From the NCBI GenBank assembly GCA_009746045.1, contig RPFO01000310.1, positions 1,126,234 through 1,186,233 of the forward strand: a stretch of 60,000 nt of DNA, given 5' to 3'. This DNA comes from Mesostigma viride. Its lineage: Eukaryota > Streptophyta > Mesostigmatophyceae > Mesostigmatales > Mesostigmataceae. Made by a program: the position numbers and the translations under genes. Shown here one piece after another: positions 45,418 through 56,340 of the stretch (positions are counted from its first letter, which is position 1; every line of letters begins with the position of its first letter). The notes below the pieces were generated by a model. The model worked only from the letters and a program-made list of their open reading frames with translations, ran no database searches and was not told the DNA's origin.

Positions 45418-46024
45418 GTCAGTGGAGGTTCTACCCTGGAAGACAAAATGGAAAATCTTTTTTTTTCCATGGTCACACAAATTTGAAGCCCACGTGTGCG
45501 ATGCCCACATGTGTTGCGCAGAGCCTCATGAGCTTTGTTGCGCAGCCACTTCTCCCACTTGTCACTGGTGGAGTACAGCTAGGTTGCGCAATGCCTATGG
45601 TACTTGATGACAGTGGACGACTGCTGGATGGCAACTGAATTCCAGTCTTTTTGTGTCAAAAGCAAATGTAAAGCTTCTTTATGTGGAACTCGATTTTCGC
45701 CAACTTCCACGCAGAACTACTTCAGCTTTAGATCGGTCGTCCAGGAGATGCAAGTGCGCTAATTCTGGCAACCTGCTAAGTTTCTTGTCTTCTGGAAAAT
45801 AGGAACCTACGGCGGCTTAAGCTGCCTACGGTCTGATGTGCGCCGCCTGGGTCGAAGCAGGTCGAATACCAGCTATTAGCACTCCCGTACACCTGAGCTG
45901 TGAGGTTACAGGCAGTACGGACAAGTGTGCCTCGGTTGCTGTGGGGAGTGACATGTCACTGTGCGCTTTCTGGGCCTTGCACGGGTGGGATTGGATGGTT
46001 GCTAACTGTGGCTGCTGCATTCAG
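45418..46024 (+). other. Intron K-L (gene 4)
   Basis: 607 bp ending 'gctgcattcag'. No further feature. Confidence 0.5.
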
Positions 46025-46123
46025 GTTGGGAGGACCCCCCTGCATTGTGCATCATCGGAAGGGCATCTGAGCATCGTCCAGCATCTTGTCACAAGCGACG
46101 CGGCTGTGGACTCTAAGAATAAG
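46025..46123 (+). CDS. Gene 4 ANK exon L (one ankyrin repeat)
   Basis: The exon is 99 nt, phase 0/0, donor GTCAGT at 46124. It reads V-G-R-TPLH, C at position 8, SEGH, then LSIVQHLVTSDAAVDSK. The usual SGADV is SDAAV, so the turn glycine is lost. Confidence 0.7.
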
Positions 46124-47126
46124 GTCAGTGATGGTTTCTGCCCGTGAGAAAAGGGGCACGCGGTCTTTTTTAGTTACCACGTACCTATTTCTGATCATGT
46201 AGCTGTTGTACTGTCCAACGGCCACGTGCGATACAGTGTGATAGGGCGACAGGTTTTGCCAGGCTGTCTAGTTTGTCCCTGGCTGTGTGCCCCTGAGAAC
46301 GACATGTTAAAGACCTTTCCTGTCGAGGTTCGACATTAAGCAAGTTGCCGGCATATGCCACTGTTTGTGGCCAGAGAAACACGTTGGACCCAAGAGAAAG
46401 ACAGGATGAGGGAAAAGGATGCGCAGAAGCGGCTGCGGCAACAGGGAAGGTGGTTTTCCTCAACTGTGACAGTGTGCCAAGGAAAACGTGCAGTTGCCCA
46501 TGTCATCTGGCGATGCATGATAGAATACTACTACAATGTAATCCCTAGTTGTTATGTCCCCCGGTTCTCGCCTTCAGTCATGCTTGAGACCTGGGCGGGA
46601 CTTCGTATCCGGCCCTATGTGCATACCGCTCTCTTTGCCGCGTGTCATTCTGTGGGGCATTCTCTCATAGCCATGGACGCACGTGCATATTCCTGATCTC
46701 CTGCAAAGTTTCTTTCTCGAATTGTTAAAATATCTATGTTACTCAGTGGGCCAATCTCCTGTAAACAATCTCTGAATTGCCAGCCTTTCCTATGGTTTGA
46801 CATGGCAGATAAATGCCGCTAGGATGGTTCCATCCACCTCTCTACTGCCCCGGGGCCAGGTATCACAGCCAGCTCTTGGCAGGTTTTGGGTGATGGTTAT
46901 GAACATGAGGGGGAACAGGACGTCATGGCCTTCACGAGCCGGAGTCAGTTTGTCAGGGCCGTAGCGATGGCAGTGGTGTGGTGGTGTCATTGGGCGGCCT
47001 GATCCTCATCGGTGTACAAGCACAGATAGATATACGAATACATTTTTGGTATTGCTGACATGTTCGCACCATGTCTGTTGATGACTCGGTTGTCATGGGA
47101 CTTCAAATGGTGGTTGCTGGGTCCAG
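46124..47126 (+). other. Intron L-M (gene 4)
   Basis: About 1.0 kb, ends 'gctgggtccag'. Parts resemble the family intron (46800-46930). No gene recognised. Confidence 0.5.
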
Positions 47127-47225
47127 TATTTGAGTACCCCGCTGCTTTTGGCATCAAGCAACGGCCATCTGGAGGTCGTCCAGCATCTCATCGCCAGCGG
47201 CGCGGATGTGAACGCCAAGAATGAG
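47127..47225 (+). CDS. Gene 4 ANK exon M (one ankyrin repeat)
   Basis: The exon is 99 nt, phase 0/0, donor GTCAGT at 47226. It reads Y-L-S-TPLL-L, SNGH, then LEVVQHLIASGADVNAK. Glycine 2 and the TPLH histidine are both replaced by leucine. Confidence 0.7.
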
Positions 47226-48513
47226 GTCAGTTTCTGGTTTCCTACTGCAGTGGGCAGAGCAGATGTGCTGTAATTTATAATGGTTGCGGTGCGGGAAGTG
47301 GATCGTAGGTCACCTCCCACCCTGCCCAGGGGGCATTGCATAATCATACGTGCTCGTGAAAGATCATAAGAAAGGTCTCATCAAGAGAATATAGAACTAC
47401 AGCGTGAATACGCCATGCAATGCAGAATCTGCTTCTTAGAGCTAGCTGTGGCAAGTTGCAGCAGCTAAAAGTAATGTTGTACCCCCAAGTGGGGCCTGTC
47501 TTTATTTTCTTCCAGGTTTTTCTGTATGAAAGGTGCGTTGCGCCAGCATGAAAGGAATGGATAAGATGTTTACTATTTTGAAGGCTGTCATGTTTGCATG
47601 TGGCTGCGCTTGTGCTAAAGTTAGCCTCAAAATTCATTACAAGCCACCAGTAAAAATCAAGGCAACTGGAGGGCCTAATTTGCTGACGGCGTTCTAGTTG
47701 TCCGCAATAATTCAGCGTCGAAAACTTTGTTGTGGCTATAGCTAGATTGGGAAGTTGGACACCTCATTCGGCTCCATTGAGTTTGGCTTCTTGGCCAGGC
47801 TCACGTTTGGCAGAGCGCGCCAGTTGGCACCGGGTACCATAGGTCTCCTGCGGTCCACCTTGATGGCAAGAAATTACGTCCTGCTGGGCCCTGTCATCTT
47901 GCCAGGGCTGCTGCTATTCTTAATTCTGCAGCTAAACCCCTGTCCCTGATGTCTTCTGGTCTCGTCACTTTTCTCTGTGGACTTTGTAAGCATTAGCTTG
48001 GCGATATTTTGTAATTGGCTCTATGTGTGTCTCGCTCTCTCTACAGAGTGTTGTTGTGTGGAAGTTTCCAGCTGCAGAATTGCACAAACCCGACCTCCTG
48101 CAAAGCTTTTATCTCAGATTGTGGAAAGGTGCTGCTCATCAAACCATTCTTCTCTGGTCTCTGCATGCATCACCGGCCTTTCCTGTGGTTTGGTGTGGCA
48201 GGAAGTATTGTGGCTCTATCCTCCGTGGGTCAGGTGTCCTGGAGCCAGTCATCACATCCAGATCTCGTCAGCTTGTGGGTGGTTGTTGTGAGAATGAAGG
48301 GGGAGGCATTGCTTTTTGCACCAGCTTGGATTTCAGTTTGTCAAGACTGTGGCAATGGTATAGATTAGGGACTGCTGTGCATGGTGGCGTTTGGTGTGCA
48401 GCCCTCATCGCCGCTCAACCATGCTTTTTTTGTGTGCATGCTGACATTCTCGTACCATTTGTGATTGTTGCACTCCGTGGCTCACCACGAGGCTTGTTGG
48501 CTGTTGTACTCAG
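47226..48513 (+). other. Intron M-N (gene 4)
   Basis: About 1.29 kb ending 'gtactcag'. No further exon recognised. Confidence 0.5.
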
Positions 48514-48612
48514 CATGGAGATGCCCCGATTTCCGTCGCATCAGAGGGTGGCCACCTGGACGTTGTCCAGCATCTCATTACATGCGGCGCAAATGTGAAC
48601 GCCAAGGCAAAT
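48514..48612 (+). CDS. Gene 4 ANK exon N (one ankyrin repeat)
   Basis: The exon is 99 nt, phase 0/0, donor GTCAGT at 48613. It reads H-G-D-APIS, V at position 8, EGGH, then LDVVQHLITCGANVNAK. The TPLH motif has decayed to APIS. Confidence 0.7.
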
Positions 48613-49574
48613 GTCAGTTTTTTGGCTTGAGCCAGTCGGCATAGCCGATTTTTTCTTTTGGAAATGGTCAATAGTGCAGAAATGACTAGGAATGAGGAAG
48701 CGATCGTCTATGTTGCCATGACTAGTGCTTAGAATGGTGTGCAAATACTGCCTATCCCAGAGGTCCCCCGGTCCTCCCTTTTCTTCAATGGGGAATGGTT
48801 GGCAAGAGCTGTACGTAAATTTGTGGCCCTATGTGTCTACCCCTCTCTGTGCAAGGTGTTGGTTGGTGGAACCTTTCCTCCCAGCTATGTGAATGCACAA
48901 TACTGCAGAGCTTCTGTCTCGGTTTGTGTGAAACACTTCCGGCCAGCTCTGTCTCGGCTTCTGTCTCGGCTTCTTCTCGGCAGGCTTGCTGGGCCATTCT
49001 GCCGCATTCTATCGCTGCATGCACTAGACCTTGCCTGTGGATTTGGCGTGGCAGGTGGTTGTGGTGTATAGGGTGGCATGCCTCTATCCATGTCTCCACT
49101 GTCCCATCATCACAGCAATATCTCGGCAGGTTGTGGGTGGTAGCTATGGATGAGGAAGGGGGACAAGCAGCAATGGCTTTTCAAACCAGCCATGAGGCTC
49201 GCTCAGGGGGCCATTCTCCTGCGATTTACACCTGAATTACCGACCTTGGCTACGGTTTGGCAAGGCAGGTAGCTATAGTAGGATTGCTCCATCCATGTCT
49301 CCACTGTCCTGGGGCCCGCTGCCACAGCCAGATCTTTGCAGGCTGTGGGTGGTGTCTGAACACGAGCGGTGACGGCTTCTTGCACCTATTGGAAGTTAGA
49401 TTGTCAAAATGTGGGTGTGGCAGGGATCAAGGACCTTGATGGTGTCGATGGGTGGTGGGATCCTCGTAGCTGCACAGGCATGACTGGTTTAGGTGGATGC
49501 CTACAAGAACATGCAGTTTATGGTTGTAGGACAAGCGGGTTGTCATGGGACGCTTTTGTGGCTACTGCATCCAG
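48613..49574 (+). other. Intron N-O (gene 4)
   Basis: 962 bp of diverged family intron sequence ending 'ctgcatccag'. No further feature. Confidence 0.5.
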
Positions 49575-49673
49575 GATGGGTGGACCCCGCTGCATCGTGT
49601 GTCATCCAACGGTCATCTAAACGTCATTAAGTATCTCATCTCAAGCGGCGCGGACTTGAACGCCAAGACCTCT
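49575..49673 (+). CDS. Gene 4 ANK exon O, donor site lost
   Basis: 99 nt in phase 0 after 'ctgcatccag'. It reads D-G-W-TPLH, R at position 8, SNGH, then LNVIKYLISSGADLNAK. Where all other exons have GTCAGT or a GT variant, this one has GCCCAT (49674), so normal splicing from here is doubtful. It may be skipped, read through or use another donor. Confidence 0.6.
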
Positions 49674-50381
49674 GCCCATGAGCTCTGGGTTGGTGCAAGT
49701 GGGCCAAGCCAAATGCTGTTATTTTATTCAACTATATGGTGGTAGTCTAATGACTCGCCAGTTCTCCCTGTCAGTTGACCTTCATTCAATGGCTAACGAA
49801 CGTTCTGCAGATACTGCCTGTCCCTAATGTCTTATGGTACTTTCGTTTCTCTTCAGTGGTGAGTGGAAAGCAAGAGCAAGGAGAATGCTTGGTATTTGGC
49901 CCTACATGTGTATTATTCTCTGCGCCGCATGACATGCATTGGAATGTTCCCTCCCAGCTATATGCACATACCTACATCCTGCAATGCTTCTCCGGAGGCG
50001 GAAAAACAAGCTGCTCCGTGGGCCGTTATTCCTGTAGTACATGTCTGCACTACTGACGTTTTGTGGCTACTCACAGCACGTAGCGATGGGATGGCTCCAT
50101 CCATGTCTCCACTGTCCCAGGGCCAGGTATCATCGCGGCCAGAACGCAGAAGGTTGTGGGTGATTGTTGGTAACACGAGCGGTGACGGCTTCGTGCGCCT
50201 CTAGGGAGTTAGCTCGTCAAGAATGTGGGTGTGGCAGGGATCAAGGACCGTGGTGGTGTCGATGGGTGGTGGGATCCTCGTAGCTGCACATGATTGGTTT
50301 CTGCACGCTGACATGACTGCGCGCTTTCCGGTTGTGGTATCACTGGGTTGCCACGATATTCTTCATGGCTGCTGCATCCAG
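49674..50381 (+). other. Intron O-P (gene 4)
   Basis: 708 bp ending 'gctgcatccag'. Parts resemble the N-O intron. No further feature. Confidence 0.5.
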
Positions 50382-50480
50382 GGTGGGAGAATCCCGCTGC
50401 ATGTGGCGTCGATAAATGGCCATCTGGACGTTGTCCAGCATTTCATCGCCTGCGGTGCGGATGTGAACGCCAAGGACGAT
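50382..50480 (+). CDS. Gene 4 ANK exon P (last before the LTR element)
   Basis: The exon is 99 nt, phase 0/0. It reads G-G-R-IPLH, V at position 8, INGH, then LDVVQHFIACGADVNAK. The donor region reads GTAAG and the next base is the first base of the LTR, so the apparent GTAAGT is half host and half transposon. No kinase exon for this gene is in the window. Confidence 0.7.
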
Positions 50481-50485
50481 GTAAG

Positions 50486-51057
50486 TGTTACGTCCTAAAC
50501 TTCTACCTCCACCTCTACCTCTACTGGGCCTGATACTACCTAAATTGGTCAGGCCTCCTCTACTCAAACCCCTAGCGAAAGACGAACGAGACGGTGCAGA
50601 TCTCAATGCATTCACGTATGTGTTGCTGTAATACGCCATACAACCATTTACCCGAACCCGTTTATTCCAGGAATAGAGGAAGGAAACACACTACACAGCC
50701 GTGACCCAAGCCTAAATGTGTTCATTCATTCAACACACGCCGAGTAACCACACAAGGAGTGGAACGTGCATAAATGGTCACCAACGGTCCAACAGGCTCG
50801 GGCCGACCTGGCCCTCGCCTGCAGAAACACAGAAACACAGGAAGGTGCACAGATGCACGCCGGTCCACTACATTCTACCAAAGGATAAGGACCACTAATA
50901 AAGTACGCGGCGCGGCGCCCAAAGGCACCCAATATACCACAGTACTGTTACGAGGACAATCATGTCCCAACTGGCACTACACGTAAACCTAGAAACAACC
51001 GAGGCCAAGGACCTAATTTACGTCCGTAACTACAACGAATTGTTACGCGACGTAACA
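50486..51057 (-). repeat. 3' LTR (572 bp)
   Basis: The termini are perfect short inverted repeats, TGTTACGTC at one end and GACGTAACA at the other. The right edge directly abuts a polypurine tract. Several CGTAAC/TTACG words occur near the U3 end. The partner LTR is not in the window, so the ends rest on the inverted repeats and the tract. Confidence 0.7.
50661..50666 (-). terminator. Putative poly(A) signal in the LTR
   Basis: AATAAA on the minus strand within 'ggaataaacggg', in the last third of the LTR (about 390 nt from its start), as expected for an R-U5 polyadenylation site. Confidence 0.4.
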
Positions 51058-51070
51058 CCTCCCCCCCCAC
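51058..51070 (-). promoter_or_regulatory. Polypurine tract
   Basis: The minus strand reads GTGGGGGGGGAGG immediately before the TGTTACG start of the LTR, the usual plus-strand priming site of LTR elements. Confidence 0.65.
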
Positions 51071-51428
51071 AAAAGGTAGGGAGCCCTCGCCCTACGCACA
51101 GGGAGGAAACCAAAGGGGTAGGAAAAACCTAATGCACCCAGCACACACCAACACAATCGATAGACCATCCCAGATACAAAGCACCAATAGTTCACACGGT
51201 CTCCACCACCACGCCGGGTGGTGTAGGGTTAGCCAGCACCAAGCCTGGTGGGAGGTTCCCCTAACTGCCTGGAACGGAGTCCTGGCCGGGGGGGACGGCA
51301 CTGGGCAGGACACACAGAGTAAACACATCAGCTAAGGACCAAGAACAGCCAACCAACTGGCCAGAATATGAGGGCGACTCTATATACCGGAGGGACAACA
51401 CCCTCAGGTCGGGCCTAAGGCCCTCTAT
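51071..51428 (-). other. Untranslated region between the extra ORF and the LTR
   Basis: About 360 bp with no ORF. It contains TATATA on the minus strand near 51380. Confidence 0.4.
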
Positions 51429-53726
51429 CTAGTGGCCATCCGTCTGATAAGTGCCACGAGAGGCCAGCAGGACCTCCAGGTAGGCCTGGTAGTGGGCCAC
51501 ATCCTCGACATTGTCATGCCTATCTACAGTGAGGAAAACATCGGCCCACACGCCGTCAGGAAAAAGGCCCAGAAAGGCCCAGTAATACCTATGCTGCGTA
51601 AGAACGACCTGGCCACGGGCCCAGTCCAGGAAGCCACAGGCAAAGAGGCGAAGGAAAGGCTCTACCGCGATCAAACAGAGGGCCCGCAGGAGGAGGCGAT
51701 GGTACCGGATCCGAGGGCGCAAACCCGTCGGGAAAACAGGTCCACCAGGGGCTCCACGTTGGACGGCCACAACCGGATGTGCCGAACCTCTCGGGAGCGC
51801 CACCGACGCACACTGTCGCGACCCGAATGTCTCTAGGTAGTCGCTGGCCCGAGGAGGAGGGTGGCCACGGGAGTCTAGACCCTGGCCCGGGATAGGCGCC
51901 GGACGACGGGCATCCCACTCAAGGATGGGCTGGAGGACCGTGTGTACGGCACCCGGTACCGCAGGAAACTCTACCGTAAGGGCATCCGAAGCCATAATGC
52001 CCAGAGGCGGAGGGTAAGCCCACTGGAACCCACCGTAGGTGTCCAAGTCGTTGTGGCGCCTAGCCCAGCGATACAGAACGCGCCGAACCAGGATCTCACC
52101 CTGGAACACAGGATCAGCTAAAATAACCATGTCGAAAGGAGGCCGATCAGTCTCAATGGGTAGGCCACGATCCCGGGCGCCCGACACACCTGGGAGAACC
52201 CGTAGGACATGGGCGAGATGGCAAGCTCGGCGGAGGCGCGCGGCAGGTCACACTGTCGGCAGGCGAGTGCGGACATACCATACCCAGGAACGGGCGTGTC
52301 GCGCGACTCCGGCGTCGCATGCACCACAGAAGGGGCCCTGTCCCGATCACCCTGGGACAACTCCCGGAGGGAATCGGCAGCGCGGGTGGCGCGAGGATCC
52401 TGACCGGTGGACCGAACAACCGCGCCAAAGACCGCGAGGCCGAAGGGGCAGGGGCCGAAGCAGGGGCCGAAGCAGGGGCGGGAGCCGACACCGACGCAGG
52501 TGGCACTGGTACAACAGGAGGTCGCGCCGGACCCGAAGCCAGAGAGGGCCGTGACGGACCCGCCACCGCAGCTGGCGCGCCGGTCTCCGTTGCCGGCGCA
52601 CCCTCAGGCCACATATTGAAAATAGGGCCCGTAGGGACAGGCAGTCCGGCATAAGATTGGTTGCCATCCAAGCTCCAGTCGGGCACCGGAATCCTCTGCG
52701 GGGGACCACCCTCCCAAAGCCTGGGATGATCGCCCGTGTCGCTGAAGAAACCCGCACTGGCTGCGATGGCGCAGCGGGCGGCCCAGAGGAGGCGACGGCG
52801 GGCACAGCCGAAGGGGCGGAAGACTCGCGTCGCGGCGCAGAAACGTCGGTCGCAGGCACAGAGGCAACCGGAGGTGTCGGAGCCGCAGCAACCGAAGGGG
52901 TAGGGGGCGCAGGCGAAACCACAGGTGCCGAAACAACCGAAGGGGTAGGGGGCGCGGACACCACAGACACCCCACCTGGCGTGGCCGGAGTCTGCGCTTG
53001 GGCCGCCATGAAGGCCCCGAACGCCGTGGTCAGGGACTGGATCTGAGCCTGCATAGCCGAAACCGTCGCCGAAAGAGGATCAGGCAAACCCGAAGGGGTA
53101 GGCTCCACTGCAACACGCCGGGTCGACCGTGGGGACGACGGGACCGGAGAGGGAGGAGCAGACGCCGAGGAGGAGGACGCAGCGCTCGAGGCTGAATATT
53201 CTGGAGTATAATGTACCTCGGCTGGGGCGCCCGTAGGGGCAGGACCACCAACTGCTAATCCCGCCGACTGATCAGCTATCTCCATGAATTCTACGGCCCG
53301 TAGAAGGTCGCAGGGGTTCTCATCTACCTCAGCATCACCCTCAGCCGGAAGCCAGGGAACACTCCCGTAGGCAGGAGCGGCCCACAGGGGTAGAAAGGTA
53401 GGAGAACACTCGGAGCACTGGAGAACCGCATCTATCTGTCCCAAGGCGGACAGCGGGAACCACACCCTAACAAACAGTGCCCGGCATCGTCGAACCCGTG
53501 CAAAACAAGCTGGTGCGGCTCATCAGGGGAAGGGCCGTACCACGTGACCCCGAAGAGGGCCGCCCTGACTAAACGCATGTTGGGCCTGGAGGGCCGGCTG
53601 CACAACGCCACCCGGGTAACTGGACCGCGACACCCAGCGGCCCGGAAGGGCCTCGAAATACAGCTCAGGGTCCGGTGGGGGCGGGGACGGCAGCGAGCTC
53701 TCAGCCGGAGGGGTAGGCTCTGACAT
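51429..53726 (-). pseudogene. Extra GC-rich ORF between pol and the 3' LTR, unknown function
   Basis: The likely start is ATG 53726 ('MSEPTPPAES'), after the pol stop at 53803. The reading passes through at least four frame changes (about 53570, 53470, 52650 and 52180) to a stop at 51429, for about 765 codons. The first part is Pro/Ser/Glu-rich. The middle is a long Ala/Pro/Ser/Val-rich region with a short helical stretch ('ATVSAMQAQIQSLTTAF'). The last ~250 residues form a different, more globular-looking domain with 'RVLYRWARRHNDLDTY' and 'HRYYWAFLGLFPDG'. No known domain recognised. It occupies the place of env or accessory ORFs in some Ty3 elements. It is much GC-richer than gag-pol, which suggests a separate origin. 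Confidence 0.55.
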
Positions 53727-53802
53727 GACGGCTGCGGAGGGGAGGGGACAACCAACCACCCGTCGACAGCAGACATAACATAAGAGAGGAGAAGGTCTAC
53801 AA

Positions 53803-54120
53803 CTAGAGCTTATGCAGGGTTTTATACTCCTGCAGCAGGCGACTACACCCATCTAGCTCACTCTCCGTATACCAGACCTTATCTACCTCACTACGAGCAT
53901 ACATCCACTTCACCTTATACTGGCGCTGGGTACCGCGGCCCTTTTTGATATCTCTATGGGCCACGATACCCTCTACCTCATCCTCTACCTCACCAGTATC
54001 CGGATTATGCTCTAAAGGGGCAGGGGCTAATTCTCTACCAGCGAACGTGCTCTGATGATAGAGCTTCAGCTGGCTTCTATGAAAGGTGCGAGTGGGTCTG
54101 CCAAGAGGTAGGAATATCTA
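53803..54120 (-). pseudogene. Chromodomain at the pol C-terminus
   Basis: After indels around 54080-54126, the frame reads into a chromodomain-like segment: 'VEGIVAHRDIKKGRG', 'QYKVKWMY', then W-Y-T-E-S-E-L and C-S-R-L-L-Q-E-Y. It ends at TAG 53803-53805. Chromodomains mark the chromovirus branch of Ty3/gypsy and guide integration to particular chromatin. Confidence 0.65.
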
Positions 54121-55434
54121 TCTCATACAGAAATTACCTACTCTAGACAACACACGGAAGGGTCCTAAGAAGGCGGGCCTAAGTTTCACTTTCAGTTCAG
54201 CTTCGAACTTATGAGCGAAGCGGCCAACACGGGGGCCTTCTACTAAGACTAAATCTCCTATTTCTATCTCAGGTGCTCTTCTATCTAATGAGGCACGCAA
54301 CCTAGCAAGGTATTTGGCCTGCGCCCTATGGTACCCTGCAATAGCGTTGTCGTGTGCATTCTTCATCTTATCTAATAACGCCTGCACACCTTCTACAGTA
54401 TCCCGGGACACATCATCCTTGTCCCTTAAAGGACTAGCTAAGAGAGAGGTAGGGGTAAGAGGTTGTCTACCAGTATCTAGGAAGAAGGGCGTATAACCAT
54501 GCGCAGCCTGAGGGCAGTTGTTAAGGGAAAACTCTACCAACATAGATAATCCTCCCAATCACTCCCAGAGCCATTCACATAGTGCCGCAGAGCTTCTTCC
54601 ACTACCCTATTCAAACGTTCTACTAAATGAGACGAGGAGGAGTGGTAGGCAGTACCGAAGGTGACCTTGGTACCGATAGCAGCGAAGAACTGCTGCCAAA
54701 AATCAGAAGTAAATAACTTATCTTATCACTAATAAACTGCCTACTCAAACCATGATATCTATATACGTTATTAAGGTATAGGCGTGCGCAATCGCGTGCG
54801 GTGAGTTCTAAGGGACACGGCACGAGATGACACATACGAGTAAAACGATCTACAAAAACAAGGATCTGGGCGTTACCTCTATCATTCTTCCTAAAAGGTC
54901 CTACAAAATCCATCATAATGGAGTCCCACGGCATGATGGGATCAGGTAAGGTCCTAGGCTCTGCTATCTGTCCTACATTGTTGGGTTTCATCTCCTGGCA
55001 AGATTGACAGGTTCTAACATACTCATCTACATCCTTTAAAAGGGAAGGCCAGTAGTAAGAGCGGGCTACTAGGTCCCGTACCCGTTTACCACCCTGATGA
55101 GCAGCTAAGTCATGCAACTCAAAGAGCAAGGAGGAGCGACAGATAGGAGGGACATACAGGCGCCATTGAGGGGGAGAATCTGCTATCTGCACATATAAAA
55201 ATCCACCTACAAATTTACAAGGGTGCTTGCCTAATTGTTGGGGATGGGCAGCAATGGCAGCTAATGCTTCCGGCTCAGTGGCCGTAAATCTACTAATAAG
55301 GCGTTCAAGATCAGAGGTAGGCATCGCTACAGAGGTATCCAGAACAGGTTTAAAGAGATCTCCTACCGCCTTGCCAAAGAGAAGGGGAGGTCCTAGAGGG
55401 ACTATGTTTTCATAAGACTTTCCTGACCTAGTCG
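54118..55434 (-). pseudogene. Integrase (frameshifted)
   Basis: The N-terminal zinc-binding part has H-x4-H ('HDLAAHQGG') followed by 'YYWPSLLKDVDEYV' and C-x2-C ('CQSCQ'). The catalytic core starts 'DSIMMDFVGPF' and continues through 'FVDRFTRMCHLVPC' to 'FISDK', where the frame breaks near 54725. The core resumes at 'VEFSLNNCPQAAHGYTP'. The C-terminal part has 'IEIGDLVLVEGPRVGRF'. The segment that should hold the last catalytic Glu lies in the broken stretch. Integrates the element's cDNA. Confidence 0.75.
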
Positions 55435-56340
55435 CTATATGGCTAAGCGGTATAGAAATTTTATTTTTCCCCTCCCCCCCACCGAGGCCACAGGAAGGGC
55501 CTCACACGGGAGAGAGAGTCCTACGTGAGAAAGGAGATCAGGCATGCGAACAGCTGTATGAAAGAGGTAGGCATAGGATTCATCATCAGGTAGTTCACCA
55601 TACGGGGTTACACCCATAGTAGTAGGAACTAGAGTAGTATTGAGAACATCAAGGTCCTCGAAAAAGGAGTAATCTGCACGACGGGAGAGTGCATCTGGTA
55701 CTATGTTATCTACACCCTTAACATACTGAAGTTTAAAAGGGGAAAACTGTGCTAAAAACTCCATCCAGCGCGCTTGACGAGGGGTAAGGTTGGGTTGTGA
55801 GAGAAGATGGGTAAGGGGACGGTGATCCGTCTGGATAACTAATCTATAAGGATCAATCTCACAGGGTTCATTCAGACAAACATCAAATTGAGCACCTTTA
55901 AGAAAGTGCTGCCACGCGTGGCAACAATACACCACAGCTAATAGTTCTTGCTGGTGTACGGGATAGTTACGCTCCGCAGGAAGCATTGTCCTAGAGATAT
56001 ACTCGATTGGCTGTAAGCCCTGACCCTGATCCTGGAGAAGGACGCCCCCTATAGCTACCTTGCTAGCATCTGTAGCTACAACAAAGGGTTTAGTAGTATC
56101 CGGTAGGATGAGTACGGGAGGGGAGAGGAGTAGGGATTTTAGACACTGAAAAGCCGACTGACATTCACTACTCCAAACAAAGGGGATATCCTTCTTTAAT
56201 AGATGATTAATAGGGGCTGCTATAGTTGCGAAACGCGGGATAAAACGCCTATAGTAAGAAGCAATTCCTAGAAAACTACGTACACCTTTAACGTCGGTAG
56301 GGGTAGGCCATTCCTGAATTGACTTAGTCTTGTCGGGTCG
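55435..56340 (-). pseudogene. RT connection and RNase H domain
   Basis: The frame runs from about 56340 ('PDKTKSIQEWPTPTDVKGV') without a stop to 55435. It includes 'FLGIASYYRRFIPRF', the RNase H start 'FVVATDASKVAIGGVL', 'LLAVVYCCHAWQHFL', 'IQTDHRPLTHLL' and 'GVDNIVPDALSRRA'. A frame change at a G-run near 55480 separates it from the integrase. Confidence 0.75.

Noticed and set aside
51432-52654. Plus-strand ORFs over the extra ORF of the LTR element
   Set aside because: Arg-rich antisense of the minus-strand ORF; no domain.
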